DNA of 64,000 nucleotides. It comes from Alysiella filiformis (lineage in GTDB: Bacteria > Pseudomonadota > Gammaproteobacteria > Burkholderiales > Neisseriaceae). Numbering within the stretch: position 1 is the stretch's first letter; each line of letters opens with the position of its first letter. This document shows positions 18,088-29,868 of the stretch, piece by piece. A program made the position numbers and the translations under genes. A model generated the notes under the pieces. The model saw only the letters and a list, made by a program, of their open reading frames with translations, was not told the DNA's origin and made no database searches. The DNA lies in the NCBI RefSeq assembly GCF_014054525.1, contig NZ_CP059564.1, positions 754,357 to 818,356 on the forward strand, in the 5' to 3' direction.

Positions 18088-19217
18088 CCGCACCCACCCT
18101 AACCTTCCCCCATCAGAGTGGGAGAGGGGGTGCTGTTCGGTAACCCCTCTCTCCAACGCTTTCCCAAAGGGAGAGAGCTGGTTTGTTGGTGCATTTACAG
18201 TTACTTACCCCGAGTTCATGCTATTTTAATGCGAGTTTGAAACCTGTGCAAAACCCATTTTTAAATTGATGTAGGGGCGGATTTTATATCCGCCCCTTTT
18301 CAATTTAGGTTTCATGCATTTCAAAATAGGACAAGTGTAGGGTGCAACTTGTTGCACCATTTTCCTGATAAAACATGGATTTGGTGCAACAAGTTGCACC
18401 CTACATGGTGTTTCATTTTGTATTGATAAAAATAAAAATTTCTGCAAGTTTAAACAGGGCAGATATGAAATCTGCCCCTACGAATTGAGTTTTGTAAAAG
18501 TTTCAGTTTGGGATAAAAGTGATTGATAAATTTAAGTAACTTTGCTCCCTTTCCCTGTGGGAGAGGGCTGGGGAGAGGGTGTGCTGTTCGGTAAACCCTT
18601 TATCCAACGCTTTCCCAAAGGGAGAGAGGGCTGGTTTGTTGGTGCATTTACAGTTACTTACCCCGAGTTCACGTTATTTTAATGCGAGTTGGGGATAAAA
18701 GAGAGTGTGCTGTTTAATAAACCCTCTCTCCAACTCTCTCCCAAAGGGAGAGAGGGTTGGTTTGTTGGTGGATTTACAGTTACTTACCCCGAGTTCATGT
18801 TATTTTAATGCGAGTTTGAAACCTGTGCAAAACCCACTTTTAAATTGATGTAGGGGCGGATTTTATATCCGCCCCTTTTCAATTTAGGTTTCATGCATTT
18901 CAAAATAGGACAAGTGTAGGGTGCAACAAGTTGCACCCTACATGGTGTTTCATTTTGTATTGATAAAAATAAAAATTTCTGCAAGTTTAAACAGGGCAGA
19001 TATGAAATCTGCCCCTACGAATTGAGTTTTGCAAAAGTTTCAGTTTGGGATAAAAGTGATTGATAAATTTAAGTAACTTTGCTCCCTTTCCCTGTGGGAG
19101 AGGGCTGGGGAGAGGGTGTGCTGTTCGGTAAACCCTTTATCCAACGCTTTCCTAAAGGGAGAGAGGGCTGGTTTGTTGGTGCATTTACAGTTACTTACCC
19201 CGAGTTCATGCTATTTT
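18088..19217. repeat. Composite R2/R3/R4 repeat block upstream of the surface lipoprotein
   Basis: This 1.1-kb block has no gene. It holds R4-type units at about 18088-18228, 18508-18677, 18688-18806 and 19046-19217. It also holds two R2 elements (18239-18504 and 18818-19041), each with an R3 inserted at the same central site (about 18306-18422 and 18885-18960). The second R3 lacks one internal hairpin. The two R2+R3 units are long direct repeats spaced 579 bases apart. The remaining part of the gap, 17795-18087, is T-rich with no recognised feature. Confidence 0.75.
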
Positions 19218-19277
19218 AATGCGAGTTTGGGATAACAAGCGGATTAACCTTTTATTTTCGTGGGGTTTGAATGTGCA

Positions 19278-19745
19278 TTAACTTAATTGGCGAATCAAAT
19301 CCAGCACTTCGCGCATTTGTTGGTCGTTTAAATGGGTGTCGGCAAGCATTTGGTGCAGCAGTTTGCTGACCGTGAGTTCGGCTTTGCTGCTTTGTTTGTG
19401 TGATAGGTGTCGCGCGTAGTTGAGCAGGGCGGTTTTGTCGCCCAAGTTGATGGCTTTTTGCCACCAATAAATGGCTTGCTTGCTGTTGCGCCAGCGCAAA
19501 TAGAGTTCGGCGATGTGGTTGCAAATTTCGCTTTGTGGGTTGTGTTTGAAGGCTTTTTTGTACCAATGCAGGGCGTTTGCCACGTCTTCTTCGGTGCCTG
19601 TGGCTTGGGCGTAGCAATGTGCCAAGGGCGCGAAACAGTCGGCTTTGCCTTGTTGTGCGCCTTGGTGGTAGTGCGTGAATGCTTCGGCGGTTTTGCCCAG
19701 TGCGTGAGCGTGTCGCGCGGCGATAAATTCTGAACTTAATGGCAT
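19278..19745 (-). CDS. Small Sel1/TPR-like repeat protein
   Basis: The 155-residue protein has no signal peptide or membrane segment. It contains helix-pair repeats of Sel1 type: AEAFTHYHQGAQQGKADCFA, ANALHWYKKAFKHNPQSEIC and QAIYWWQKAINLGDKTALLN. Such repeats bind other proteins; no enzymatic motif is visible. The start at 19745 is the first ATG, but no strong ribosome site is seen. It is downstream of the ubiM-like gene on the same strand, with a gap of about 120 bases. Function unknown. Confidence 0.75.
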   Translation of the reverse strand: MPLSSEFIAARHAHALGKTAEAFTHYHQGAQQGKADCFAPLAHCYAQATGTEEDVANALHWYKKAFKHNPQSEICNHIAELYLRWRNSKQAIYWWQKAINLGDKTALLNYARHLSHKQSSKAELTVSKLLHQMLADTHLNDQQMREVLDLIRQLS

Positions 19746-19863
19746 GATGGATTCCGTTGCCCAAGGGGTTCAGGCTGCCTTGGTTTGCCCTGCGTCATTT
19801 TGAACGCTGCCTGAAACGGCAAAGACAATGTATTGGGCGGTGCAAGGCAGCCTGAAAGCGGCT

Positions 19864-21042
19864 TTAACCCGTTAATTGCTTGCTAATCAATTTTTTGAGT
19901 GGCGGTAAATTGTTGCTCACGCGCAAAACGGCATCGCGCAACAATTTGGTTGGGGCGTTTTCGGTGGTGAAAAACGTTACCATCGCATTGGTGCCGTGAT
20001 ACAAAGGGCGCGTGTGCAGTTGGTGTTTGATATTGTACATTTCCAGCACATCGCTGCTGCCGATGTCTTTACCGCGCGAATCGGCTTGCAAGATTTGTTG
20101 AGACAAAATATCGGTGCTTTCCAAGCCTAAATTGTAGCCATGAGCGGTAACGGGGTGCATGCCCACCGCCGCGTCGCCAATCAAAGCGCAGCGCGTGCCA
20201 CAAAAACGCTTGGCGTGAACGCCCATAAGCGGATAGCTGTGTACGCTGCCTGCCATTTCCATTTCGCCCAATTTGCCGCCCAGCATTTTTTCGGCTTCTT
20301 TGGCGAGCTGTTCGTGGGGCAAATCCAGCAATTCGTGGGCTTTGGTGTTGCTGATGGTAATCACGCAGTTGGTCAAATGTTCTTCCAAAGGCAAAAGCGC
20401 GAGTGTGCGACCGTAGAAAAAGCATTCGCTGGCGGTGTGTTGATTGGAGATTGTGTGTTTGGTGCGAAACACAATCACGGTGCGACCAAAATCGTGCATA
20501 TCAGCCGCAATGCCCAGTTGTCGGCGTGTTTGCGACATTCGGCTGTCGGCAGCAATCAGCAATTTGGCGGTGAGCGTTTCGCCATTGTCCAGTTGCACCA
20601 AAGCGCGTTGGGCGTTGGTTTCAACGTGTTTCACGCCCACGCCACAGCGCAGGGTAACATTGTGCATTTGCGCCACTTCTTCGTAAGCGGCACGGCGAAT
20701 ATGATGATTGGCAATCAAATTGCCCAAGCGGTCGGTTTTGCCGCCACGCGCTTGGCTGGGTTGGGGAAAATGCAGCGTGTAATCGGAAGTACCGTTGTAC
20801 ACTTTGGCATCGCGCAGGCGGTAAATTTCATTTTCAGGAATGCGTTGCCACATACCCAAATTTTGCATGATTTCACGCGAACGGTGGGTAAGGGCAATTT
20901 CACGACCATCGTAGGCGGGGTTTTGTATGCTTTCCAATGGTGCTTTTTCAATCATCGTAATGCGTAAGCGACTGTTTTTAAACTGACGCGCAAATGCCAA
21001 GCCAGCAGGACCTGCGCCCACAATCAAAATATCCGTATCCAT
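19864..21042 (-). CDS. ubiM: FAD-dependent ubiquinone hydroxylase of the UbiH/UbiM family
   Basis: This 392-residue flavoprotein adds a hydroxyl group to the ubiquinone ring precursor. The FAD fingerprint ILIVGAGPAGLAFARQF is at residue 5, and the second motif CALIGDAAVGMHPVTAHGYN (GD motif, flavin ribityl binding) is near residue 290. Together they define the UbiH/COQ6 monooxygenases. Neisseriaceae use a broad-range member called UbiM, and the sequence reads like that protein, but the subfamily assignment comes from memory rather than alignment. Its product would serve complex I, encoded at 36.9-58.8 kb. It stands alone, with uptake words on both sides. Confidence 0.85.
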   Translation of the reverse strand: MDTDILIVGAGPAGLAFARQFKNSRLRITMIEKAPLESIQNPAYDGREIALTHRSREIMQNLGMWQRIPENEIYRLRDAKVYNGTSDYTLHFPQPSQARGGKTDRLGNLIANHHIRRAAYEEVAQMHNVTLRCGVGVKHVETNAQRALVQLDNGETLTAKLLIAADSRMSQTRRQLGIAADMHDFGRTVIVFRTKHTISNQHTASECFFYGRTLALLPLEEHLTNCVITISNTKAHELLDLPHEQLAKEAEKMLGGKLGEMEMAGSVHSYPLMGVHAKRFCGTRCALIGDAAVGMHPVTAHGYNLGLESTDILSQQILQADSRGKDIGSSDVLEMYNIKHQLHTRPLYHGTNAMVTFFTTENAPTKLLRDAVLRVSNNLPPLKKLISKQLTG

Positions 21043-21215
21043 GTTGCCACAGCCTTTTGTTCAATGAAAAATAAGCGACATTATATTTCAGGCAGCCTGA
21101 AAAAGCGAAATTTCAGCACAGAATTGCGGTTTTTTTGCCATCGCAAACGTGGCGTTGCGCCGCCACACCCACGCTTTTGGGGTGGTGGTGTATTGTGTGG
21201 CGCGGGTTGAAATGC

Positions 21216-21250
21216 AAAAAACCGCATTGCGTAAAACAATGCGGTTTTTT
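21216..21250 (-). terminator. Terminator of the tRNA-Pro/Arg/His transcript
   Basis: Perfect 14-base arms AAAAAACCGCATTG and CAATGCGGTTTTTT enclose a 7-base loop. It begins 5 bases after tRNA-His on the minus strand and could act in both directions. Confidence 0.85.
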
Positions 21251-21254
21251 CTAT

Positions 21255-21332
21255 TGGGGTGGCAGATGGGACTCGAACCCACGACCCTCGGAATCACAAT
21301 CCGATGCTCTAACCAACTGAGCTACAACCACC
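21255..21332 (-). tRNA. tRNA-His (anticodon GTG)
   Basis: The minus strand folds as a cloverleaf with anticodon arm TCGGA-TTGTGAT-TCCGA, an encoded CCA end and a 5' G(-1) as expected of tRNA-His. The acceptor stem has a T-G and a T-T pair, slightly weaker than usual. It is the last of three tRNA genes in one minus-strand cluster. Confidence 0.95.
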
Positions 21333-21340
21333 ATAAAACT

Positions 21341-21417
21341 TGGCACGCCCGACAGGAATCGAACCCGTAACCCCCGACTTAGAAGGTCGGTGCTCTATCC
21401 AGTTGAGCTACGGGCGC
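21341..21417 (-). tRNA. tRNA-Arg (anticodon TCT)
   Basis: The cloverleaf starts GCGCCCGTAGCTC. The anticodon arm is CCGAC-CTTCTAA-GTCGG and the T arm contains GGGTTCGATTCC. CCA is encoded. It lies 8 bases from tRNA-His. Confidence 0.96.
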
Positions 21418-21457
21418 ATACTAATCTGGACGTGATGAATTTGTGTGTTTTCAAGTG

Positions 21458-21535
21458 TGGTCGGGGCGGTGGGATTCGAACTCACGACCCCCTGCTCCCA
21501 AAGCAGGTGCGCTAACCGGACTGCGCTACGCCCCG
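21458..21535 (-). tRNA. tRNA-Pro (anticodon TGG)
   Basis: The cloverleaf starts CGGGGCGTAGCGCAG. The anticodon arm is CCTGC-TTTGGGA-GCAGG and CCA is encoded. It is the first gene of the Pro-Arg-His cluster. Confidence 0.96.
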
Positions 21536-21705
21536 ACTGGCTTGAAAGATTTGCATTATATGGAAACTTGAAAATTGGGTCAAGGGTTTTGTGTGGGTAT
21601 TTTTGAATGTGTTTGTTTTTATTTTGATTTATTTTTTGAAATGGGGCTGCTGCGGTCATTGAACGCTCCCCAACAACCCCATTTCAATCTTACGAACACA
21701 AGTTT

Positions 21706-22203
21706 TTACAAAACCGCCAAAGCCGCTTCATAATTCGGCTCTTGTTTGATTTCGGGAACCAGCTCGCTGTGCAAAACGCGGTTGTTTTCGTCCAACACAA
21801 TCACAGAGCGTGCGGTTAAGCCTGCCAATGCGCCTGAAACCATTGCCACGCCAATTTGTTGGGCAAAATCGCGGTTGCGGAATGCGGAGGCGGTTTTCAC
21901 ATTGTTCAAGCCTTCTGCGCCGCAAAAGCGTGCTTGGGCAAAGGGCAAATCGCCTGAAATGCACAATACCACGGTGTTGTTTAATTGGCTGGCTTTTTCG
22001 TTGAACACGCGCACGGAAGTGGCGCAAATGCCTGTGTCCACGCTGGGAAAAATGTTCAAAATTTTGCGTTTGCCTGCAAAATCGCTTAATTTGACGTCTG
22101 CCAAATCGTTGCCCACCAATACGAAATCGGCAATGGTGTCGCCTTTTTGTGGAAATTGTCCTGCCAATTCAACGGCATTGCCTGCCAGTGTGATTTGAGC
22201 CAT
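21706..22203 (-). CDS. tpx: Thiol peroxidase
   Basis: Tpx reduces hydroperoxides with electrons from thioredoxin. The start at 22203, after a GGGAGA site, gives [20 protein letters not shown] and 165 residues, the normal length. The peroxidatic cysteine is in [12 protein letters not shown] near residue 60 and the resolving cysteine in [12 protein letters not shown] near residue 94, the atypical two-cysteine arrangement of bacterial Tpx. The C-terminal EPNYEAAL motif is typical. An in-frame ATG five codons upstream is less well placed. Confidence 0.96.
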   Translation of the reverse strand: MAQITLAGNAVELAGQFPQKGDTIADFVLVGNDLADVKLSDFAGKRKILNIFPSVDTGICATSVRVFNEKASQLNNTVVLCISGDLPFAQARFCGAEGLNNVKTASAFRNRDFAQQIGVAMVSGALAGLTARSVIVLDENNRVLHSELVPEIKQEPNYEAALAVL

Positions 22204-22347
22204 GTTTGGTTCTCCCAATTCGGTTACAAAAAAATTTTGATAAATATAACGATATTCTTGGTTTTTGAAAAGAGATGATGTTCAGGCTGCCTGAAAAGGC
22301 AAATTTGGCTTAAAATGGGCGTTTTACCCAATGGAAGGACTGAAATC

Positions 22348-22479
22348 ATGGACGAAAACGATTTGGATTTGGACAATTTGGACAATCTGTTTCAACAATT
22401 TGACGGTGTGGTGGTGGAAAATGGCGTGGACGCTGCTGCCGAAGACGATAATTGCGTGGGCGGTGCGTGTAAAATTTGA
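22348..22479 (+). CDS. Small acidic protein with C-terminal CxxGxC motif (unknown function)
   Basis: A 43-codon gene starts at an ATG preceded by GGAAGGAC. It encodes a very acidic peptide (MDENDLDLDNLDNLFQQFDG, then EDDNCVGGACKI at the end). The two cysteines in NCVGGACKI could bind a metal or form a disulphide. It sits in the gap between tpx and galU and ends just before an uptake word. The good ribosome site, acidic bias and cysteine pair argue for a real gene, but I do not recognise the family with certainty. Confidence 0.6.
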   Translation: MDENDLDLDNLDNLFQQFDGVVVENGVDAAAEDDNCVGGACKI

Positions 22480-22563
22480 GGTTTCAGGCTGCCTGAAAAT
22501 ATTTTCAACGTAATGGCGTGTAATTTGTTAAAATCGCGGCATATTTTTGTTTAAGGAAACATC

Positions 22564-23475
22564 ATGGCAAATCAACACCGAAAAATCCGCAAAGCCGTTT
22601 TTCCTGTGGCGGGCATGGGAACGCGCTTTTTGCCTGCAACCAAATCCACACCGAAAGAAATGCTGCCGATTGTGGATAAACCTTTGATTCAATATGCAGT
22701 TGAAGAGGCGATTGACGCGGGCTGTACCGAAATCATTTTTGTAACAGGGCGCAGCAAACGCAGCATTGAAGACCATTTTGATAAAGCCTATGAGCTGGAA
22801 ACCGAATTGGCTTTGCGTCAAAAAGACAAATTGTTGGCGCACGTCCAAAACATTTTGCCCCACCACGTTACCTGCCTGTACATTCGCCAAGCGGAGGCTT
22901 TGGGCTTGGGACACGCGGTGTTGTGCGCCCAAGCGGCGATTGGCGATGAGCCATTTGCGGTGTTGCTTGCCGATGATTTGATTGATGCGCCCAAAGGTGC
23001 ATTAAAACAAATGATTGAAAATTATGAAAAAACAGGCAGCAGCGTGTTGGGTGTGGAAACCGTTTTGCCCGAAGAAACTGGCTCTTATGGTATTGTGGAG
23101 GTGTCGCCATGGCAACAATTTCAACGCATTCAAAGCATTGTGGAAAAGCCGAAACCCGAAAATGCGCCTTCTAATTTGGCGGTGGTGGGGCGTTATATTC
23201 TCACGCCGCGCATTTTTGAATTGCTGGAAACGGTTGGGCGCGGCGCAGGCAACGAAATCCAACTGACTGACGGCATTGCCAAATTGTTGGAGTATGAGCC
23301 TGTTTTGGCACACGCTTTTGATGGGATACGCTACGATTGTGGCAGCAAAATCGGCTATTTGGAAGCCACGCTCGCCTTTGGTTTGAAACACCCTGAAACC
23401 GCCGCGCAATTTGCCCAGTTGGTGCAAAAATACGCGCAATCGGCTGAACCCAAATCCGCCAAATCCAAAAAATAA
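22564..23475 (+). CDS. galU: UTP--glucose-1-phosphate uridylyltransferase
   Basis: GalU makes UDP-glucose from UTP and glucose 1-phosphate for lipooligosaccharide and other glycans. The 303-residue protein has the nucleotide-binding motif [20 protein letters not shown] at residue 11, with [11 protein letters not shown], then the [14 protein letters not shown] segment and VEKP near residue 195. The length is normal for bacterial GalU. An AAGGAAAC ribosome site precedes the ATG. A terminator built from two opposed uptake words follows the gene. Confidence 0.96.
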   Translation: MANQHRKIRKAVFPVAGMGTRFLPATKSTPKEMLPIVDKPLIQYAVEEAIDAGCTEIIFVTGRSKRSIEDHFDKAYELETELALRQKDKLLAHVQNILPHHVTCLYIRQAEALGLGHAVLCAQAAIGDEPFAVLLADDLIDAPKGALKQMIENYEKTGSSVLGVETVLPEETGSYGIVEVSPWQQFQRIQSIVEKPKPENAPSNLAVVGRYILTPRIFELLETVGRGAGNEIQLTDGIAKLLEYEPVLAHAFDGIRYDCGSKIGYLEATLAFGLKHPETAAQFAQLVQKYAQSAEPKSAKSKK

Positions 23476-23480
23476 ATCAC

Positions 23481-23529
23481 AAAAAAAGCTGCCTGAAAAA
23501 CATTTTGGCGTTTTTCAGGCAGCTTTTTT
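23481..23529 (+). terminator. Terminator of galU made of paired uptake words
   Basis: A near-perfect hairpin has about 19-base arms, AAAAAAGCTGCCTGAAAAA and its complement, followed by T residues. Both arms contain the uptake word. Confidence 0.85.
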
Positions 23530-23562
23530 GTGTCAAAATAGGGCTGTTATTCATTTCAGGCT

Positions 23563-23713
23563 AAAACTTTTGCAAAACTCGGTTCGTAGGGGCAGATTTC
23601 ATATCTGCCCCGTTGGGGATTTCAGAAATTTTCATTTTATCAATAAATTGAAAAAAGGGCGGATATGAAATCCGCCCCTACGTCAGTTTAATAGTGGGTT
23701 TTGCAAAAATTTC
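23563..23713. repeat. Intact R2 element before pgl
   Basis: R2 in reverse orientation has ends AAAACTTTTGCAAAAC and GTTTTGCAAAAATTTC. It contains both internal palindromes (GGGGCAGAT/ATCTGCCCC and GGGCGGAT/ATCCGCCCC) with the uninterrupted central TTATCAATAAATTG. It fills the galU-pgl gap. Confidence 0.75.
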
Positions 23714-23759
23714 AGGCTGCCTGAAAATCAAATATCTTAACAAACAGAGAGTTATTTTT

Positions 23760-24458
23760 ATGCCAACATTCATTCAAACGGAAAATGCCGCCCAATCTGC
23801 CGAAAAATTGGCATTGGCGGTTGCCCAAAATTTGCGCGATACGCTGGAAAAACAAGCCCATGCCACGCTTGCCGTGTCGGGGGGCAAATCGCCGATTGCG
23901 TTTTTTCAGGCACTCAATCAACAGGATTTGGATTGGGCGCGGGTTCAGATTGCTTTGGTTGATGAGCGCGTTGTCCCCACCAGCCATGCCGACAGCAACA
24001 CGGGTTTGGTGCGACAACATTTGTTGCAAAATCAAGCATCTGCCGCAAAATATTTGCCCATGATTGCCGACCATGCCGATGAAGGCAGCCTGAAAAACAT
24101 CAATCAAGCCATTGAATTTGCATTGCAAAATTATGTTCAGCCCGATGTGCTGGTTTTGGGCATGGGCGCAGACGGACACACCGCCAGCATTTTCCCACAA
24201 GCACCGCAATTTGATGATGCGATTCGTGCCGATTATCCCCAAACGCTCATTCACACCACGCCCGTTACCGCGCCACACGAGCGCATTTCCATGACTTTGG
24301 CGGCGATTGAAGCCACGCCTTTTGTGTATTTGGCGATTGCAGGGGCGGAGAAAAAGGCGGTTTACGAACAGGCACTGCTCAAAAAATCACAAGAATATCC
24401 AATCAGTTATGTGTTAAATTCAGAAAAGGTCAATGCAAATGTCTTCTATAACAACTAA
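23760..24458 (+). CDS. pgl: 6-phosphogluconolactonase
   Basis: Pgl hydrolyses 6-phosphogluconolactone, the product of Zwf, to 6-phosphogluconate. The start at 23760 gives [20 protein letters not shown] and 232 residues. [10 protein letters not shown] near residue 42, VDERVVP near residue 72 and [13 protein letters not shown] near residue 140 are the conserved sugar-phosphate isomerase-like motifs. The gene overlaps glk, so the two are cotranscribed; zwf, its usual partner, is at the left edge of the window. Confidence 0.95.
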   Translation: MPTFIQTENAAQSAEKLALAVAQNLRDTLEKQAHATLAVSGGKSPIAFFQALNQQDLDWARVQIALVDERVVPTSHADSNTGLVRQHLLQNQASAAKYLPMIADHADEGSLKNINQAIEFALQNYVQPDVLVLGMGADGHTASIFPQAPQFDDAIRADYPQTLIHTTPVTAPHERISMTLAAIEATPFVYLAIAGAEKKAVYEQALLKKSQEYPISYVLNSEKVNANVFYNN

Positions 24459-25428
24459 ACCGATTTCAGGCAGCTACCCCCGTTTGGTGGCGGATATTGG
24501 CGGCACCAATGCCCGTTTTGCTTTGGAAACTTCACATCAGGTTATTGAAAATATTGAAGTTTTGCCTTGCAACGATTATGACACGATTGTGGACGCGGCA
24601 AAAGAATTTTTAAAACGCGCAGGCAATCCCGAAATCAAACACGCTGCCGTGGCGATTGCCAACCCTGTGATTGGCGATTGGTTGCAAATGACCAACCACC
24701 ATTGGGCGTTTTCCATTGAAACCACGCGCCAAGCCTTGAAATTGGAAACTTTGTTGTTCATCAATGATTTTACCGCGCAAGCATTGGCAATCACCCAAGC
24801 GAAAAGCGATGAGTTGATTCAAATTGGCGGTTCACAAGCGATTGAAAATGCGCCAAAAGCCGTCATTGGTCCGGGAACGGGCTTGGGCGTAAGCGGTTTG
24901 GTTTCATCGCCATCGGGCTGGGTGGCGTTGGCAGGCGAGGGTGGACACGTCAGCTTTCCGCCATTTGACGACACGGAAGTGATGATTTGGCAATATGCGA
25001 AAAAGAAATTTGGGCACGTTTCCGCCGAACGCTTTTTGAGCGGCGCAGGCTTGGTGCTGATTTATGACGCGCTGGCAGAACGCGAGGGCGTGAAACGCCA
25101 AAAATTGACCCCAGCCGAAATCAGCGACCGCGCTTTGAGCGGCACATCGCCCCTTTGCCGTTTGACTTTGGACATTTTCAGCGCGATGTTGGGTACGGTT
25201 GCATCCAATTTGGCTTTGACTTTGGGCGCGCGCGGTGGGGTGTATTTGTGTGGTGGCATTATTCCGCGTTTCATTGATTATTTTAAAGAATCGCCATTCC
25301 GCAGCCGTTTTGAAAACAAGGGGCGTTTTGATGCGTATTTGGCAGCGATTCCTGTGTATGTGGTGTTGAGCAAATACCCTGGTTTGACGGGCGCGGCGGT
25401 GGCTTTGGACAATCATTTGCCACGTTAA
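24433..25428 (+). CDS. glk: Glucokinase
   Basis: Glk phosphorylates glucose with ATP and feeds the Zwf-Pgl route. The 331-residue protein has the phosphate-binding motif [14 protein letters not shown] near residue 18, the active-site [11 protein letters not shown], the [11 protein letters not shown] motif and [13 protein letters not shown], all typical of the proteobacterial glucokinase family. It overlaps the end of pgl by 26 bases. A second ATG two codons in (24439) is an alternative start with more normal spacing from the AAGG site. A terminator follows at 25445. Confidence 0.95.
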   Translation: MQMSSITTKPISGSYPRLVADIGGTNARFALETSHQVIENIEVLPCNDYDTIVDAAKEFLKRAGNPEIKHAAVAIANPVIGDWLQMTNHHWAFSIETTRQALKLETLLFINDFTAQALAITQAKSDELIQIGGSQAIENAPKAVIGPGTGLGVSGLVSSPSGWVALAGEGGHVSFPPFDDTEVMIWQYAKKKFGHVSAERFLSGAGLVLIYDALAEREGVKRQKLTPAEISDRALSGTSPLCRLTLDIFSAMLGTVASNLALTLGARGGVYLCGGIIPRFIDYFKESPFRSRFENKGRFDAYLAAIPVYVVLSKYPGLTGAAVALDNHLPR

Positions 25429-25444
25429 TCGTTGCGATATTCAG

Positions 25445-25487
25445 GCTGCCTGAAAAGGAAAAAAACCGTTTTCAGGCAGCTTTTTTT
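25445..25487 (+). terminator. Terminator of pgl-glk made of paired uptake words
   Basis: Arms GCTGCCTGAAAA and TTTTCAGGCAGC enclose 12 bases, followed by seven T. Confidence 0.85.
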
Positions 25488-25518
25488 CGTTAAAATGCGT
25501 CATCTTTTCTGTTTTTGA

Positions 25519-28083
<2,565 letters not shown>

Positions 28084-28112
28084 GTTTTCAGGCAGCCTGA
28101 AAGGAAAAAATC

Positions 28113-28490
28113 ATGGACAAGCCAATCTTAACCGCGCCCTTTTTTGTATTTGAAGGCAATTCATTGGATATTTTTCAAACCATTGATGAAATTGAACAAA
28201 AAATAGAACCGATTGATGTATTGAACCATGAATACGCCATTTATGATGTGTCGGGCAATATATTGAAATTTCATGTTGTTAAAACTGAAACACGCTTTTT
28301 GGGCGTGTTGAATATCATGGTTAATACAGTTCGGTTTTCGCATATTTTGGCGACTTCACAACAGGCATTATTTCAGCGTATGCAGCAAACATATTTGGCA
28401 TGGGGTGGAAGTGAAACCGATGAATTGTCTTTTGATGAACTTAAAAATCAATTATTTGATTTACTTCAATATATAGTCAATTCAAAATAA
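28113..28490 (+). CDS. Hypothetical protein, C-terminus replaced by IS630
   Basis: The 125-residue protein starts after a GGAAAAAA site. It begins MDKPILTAPFFVFEGNSLDI and has no signal peptide or membrane segment; it looks like a small soluble alpha/beta protein. I do not recognise it. The last residues (IVNSK) and the stop are encoded by the left end of IS630 copy 2. Removing the IS restores a frame ending QYNKFNH, so the insertion changed only the last few residues. Confidence 0.65.
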   Translation: MDKPILTAPFFVFEGNSLDIFQTIDEIEQKIEPIDVLNHEYAIYDVSGNILKFHVVKTETRFLGVLNIMVNTVRFSHILATSQQALFQRMQQTYLAWGGSETDELSFDELKNQLFDLLQYIVNSK

Positions 28491-29375
28491 AATAGTACAA
28501 TACCCTAATTTTTAGGATTAAAAAATGGCACATTCAACAGAACTGCGAAATAAAGCATTAAGCTATTATGAACAATGCAAAAATATCAGTAAAGTCGCCC
28601 AAGCTTACCAAATATCCAGAAATACGCTTTACCTATGGATACGCTTGAAAGCGCAAACAGGCAGCTTAAATCATCAAGTAAAGGGGCAAAATGCCAATAA
28701 ATTGAACAGCCAAAAATTGGCTGAACATATACAACAACACCCTGATGCTTATTTGCATGAAATAGCTGAACATTTTAATTGTTCAAAATCAGCCATTTTT
28801 TATGCACTCAAAAGAATGGGTATCACGCGTAAAAAAAGACCACCACATACAAAGAACAAGACCCAAATAAAGTAAAAGATTATTTAAATCAACTGGCTGA
28901 ATTTTTTGACTATCAGCGTGTTTATTTGGATGAAACGGGATTTGATACTTACTTATTTCGTCCTTATGCGCGTAGCCCAAAGGGGCAGGTCATCAAAGCC
29001 CAAATCAGTGGTAAAAAGTACCAACGCTTATCGCTTGTTGCCGCACAAGTCGGCAACAAACTGATTGCCCCTATGATTTATCAAAACACAATGACCAGTG
29101 CTTTTTTTGAAACATGGTTTGAGCAATGTTTATTGCCTATTTTAAATAAAAAATCTGTCATTATTTTGGATAATGCACGATTTCATCGTATGGGTATTTT
29201 GCGTGAAATGGCGCACAAATGGGGGCATAAAATCTTGCCGCTTGCACCTTATTCACCAGAGCTTAATCCCATAGAACGGACATGGGCAAACATCAAGAGA
29301 TATATGCGAGCCATTTTACCTAGTGGAAGGCATTTTACTGATACGTTAGTGTCCTATTCTTATTTTAACTGACTA
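28474..29375 (+). mobile_element. IS630-type insertion sequence, copy 2 (902 bp)
   Basis: It has the same ends as copy 1 (TAGTCAATTC and AACTGACTA) and is flanked by TA at 28472-28473 and 29376-29377. The body appears identical to copy 1, which implies recent transposition. Confidence 0.93.
28525..29372 (+). CDS. IS630 family transposase in two frames, copy 2
   Basis: The DNA-binding frame is at 28525-28875 and the DDE frame (first ATG 28926) ends at 29372. They are joined across the same run of seven A at 28832-28838. The catalytic residues are as in copy 1. The frames match copy 1 residue for residue. Confidence 0.9.
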
Positions 29376-29416
29376 TAATAAATTTAATCATTAAGGTGTT
29401 CAGGCAGCCTGAAAAC

Positions 29417-29451
29417 AAAAATGGGTAAAAGCCATCGCCTTTACCCATTTT
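29417..29451 (-). terminator. Terminator of the GTPase/roadblock operon
   Basis: Arms AAAATGGGTAAA and TTTACCCATTTT enclose 11 bases. It lies 16 bases past the roadblock gene stop on the minus strand and runs into T-rich sequence. Confidence 0.75.
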
Positions 29452-29466
29452 CTTTTTGTTAAAGTG

Positions 29467-29832
29467 TTACTTGCTCACGTCCACAATGCTGCGTGCAGCG
29501 CGGCGAGCGTCCAGCAAAATCAAGCCCAATTTCGCGCTTTCTTTGGCGGTCAAGCACAACACATTGGTGCCGCCTGCCTGAATCAACAGGGTGTAGCCCA
29601 ATTTGCCTTTTACAATCACCTGTTCCAATTCGCCACAAGCCAATTCTTGCGCGGTGCGGTTGCCCAATGCCAGCAAAGCCGCCGACATCGCACCAATGCG
29701 GTCAGCGTCCACATTGGCAGGCAACAAATGCGCCACAGGCAAACCGTCAGTAGAAATCACCGCAGATGCAACAATATCGGCAGAAGAGCTGTTCAAATCA
29801 CTTAAAATAGAAGTCAAAAGTTGTGCATGCAT
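29467..29832 (-). CDS. Roadblock/LC7 domain protein (MglB-like)
   Basis: The likely start at 29832 gives 121 residues (MHAQLLTSILSDLNSSSADI). The whole protein is one roadblock/LC7 fold: VASAVISTDGLPVAHLLP, a central helix RIGAMSAALLALGNRTAQEL, then VIVKGKLGYTLLIQAGGTNVLCLTA and a final helix. Roadblock proteins such as MglB dimerise and act as GTPase-activating partners of MglA-type small GTPases, and one is encoded two genes upstream in this operon. It is the last gene of five, 24 bases after its neighbour. The pairing with the GTPase is inferred. Confidence 0.88.
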   Translation of the reverse strand: MHAQLLTSILSDLNSSSADIVASAVISTDGLPVAHLLPANVDADRIGAMSAALLALGNRTAQELACGELEQVIVKGKLGYTLLIQAGGTNVLCLTAKESAKLGLILLDARRAARSIVDVSK

Positions 29833-29868
29833 TTTTAATTCCAATCAATCATTTACATAAGGCTGCCA

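Noticed and set aside
28113-28490. Reading the 125-residue gene before IS630 copy 2 as an immunity or toxin protein
   Set aside because: No motif supports it; the gene is left as hypothetical.
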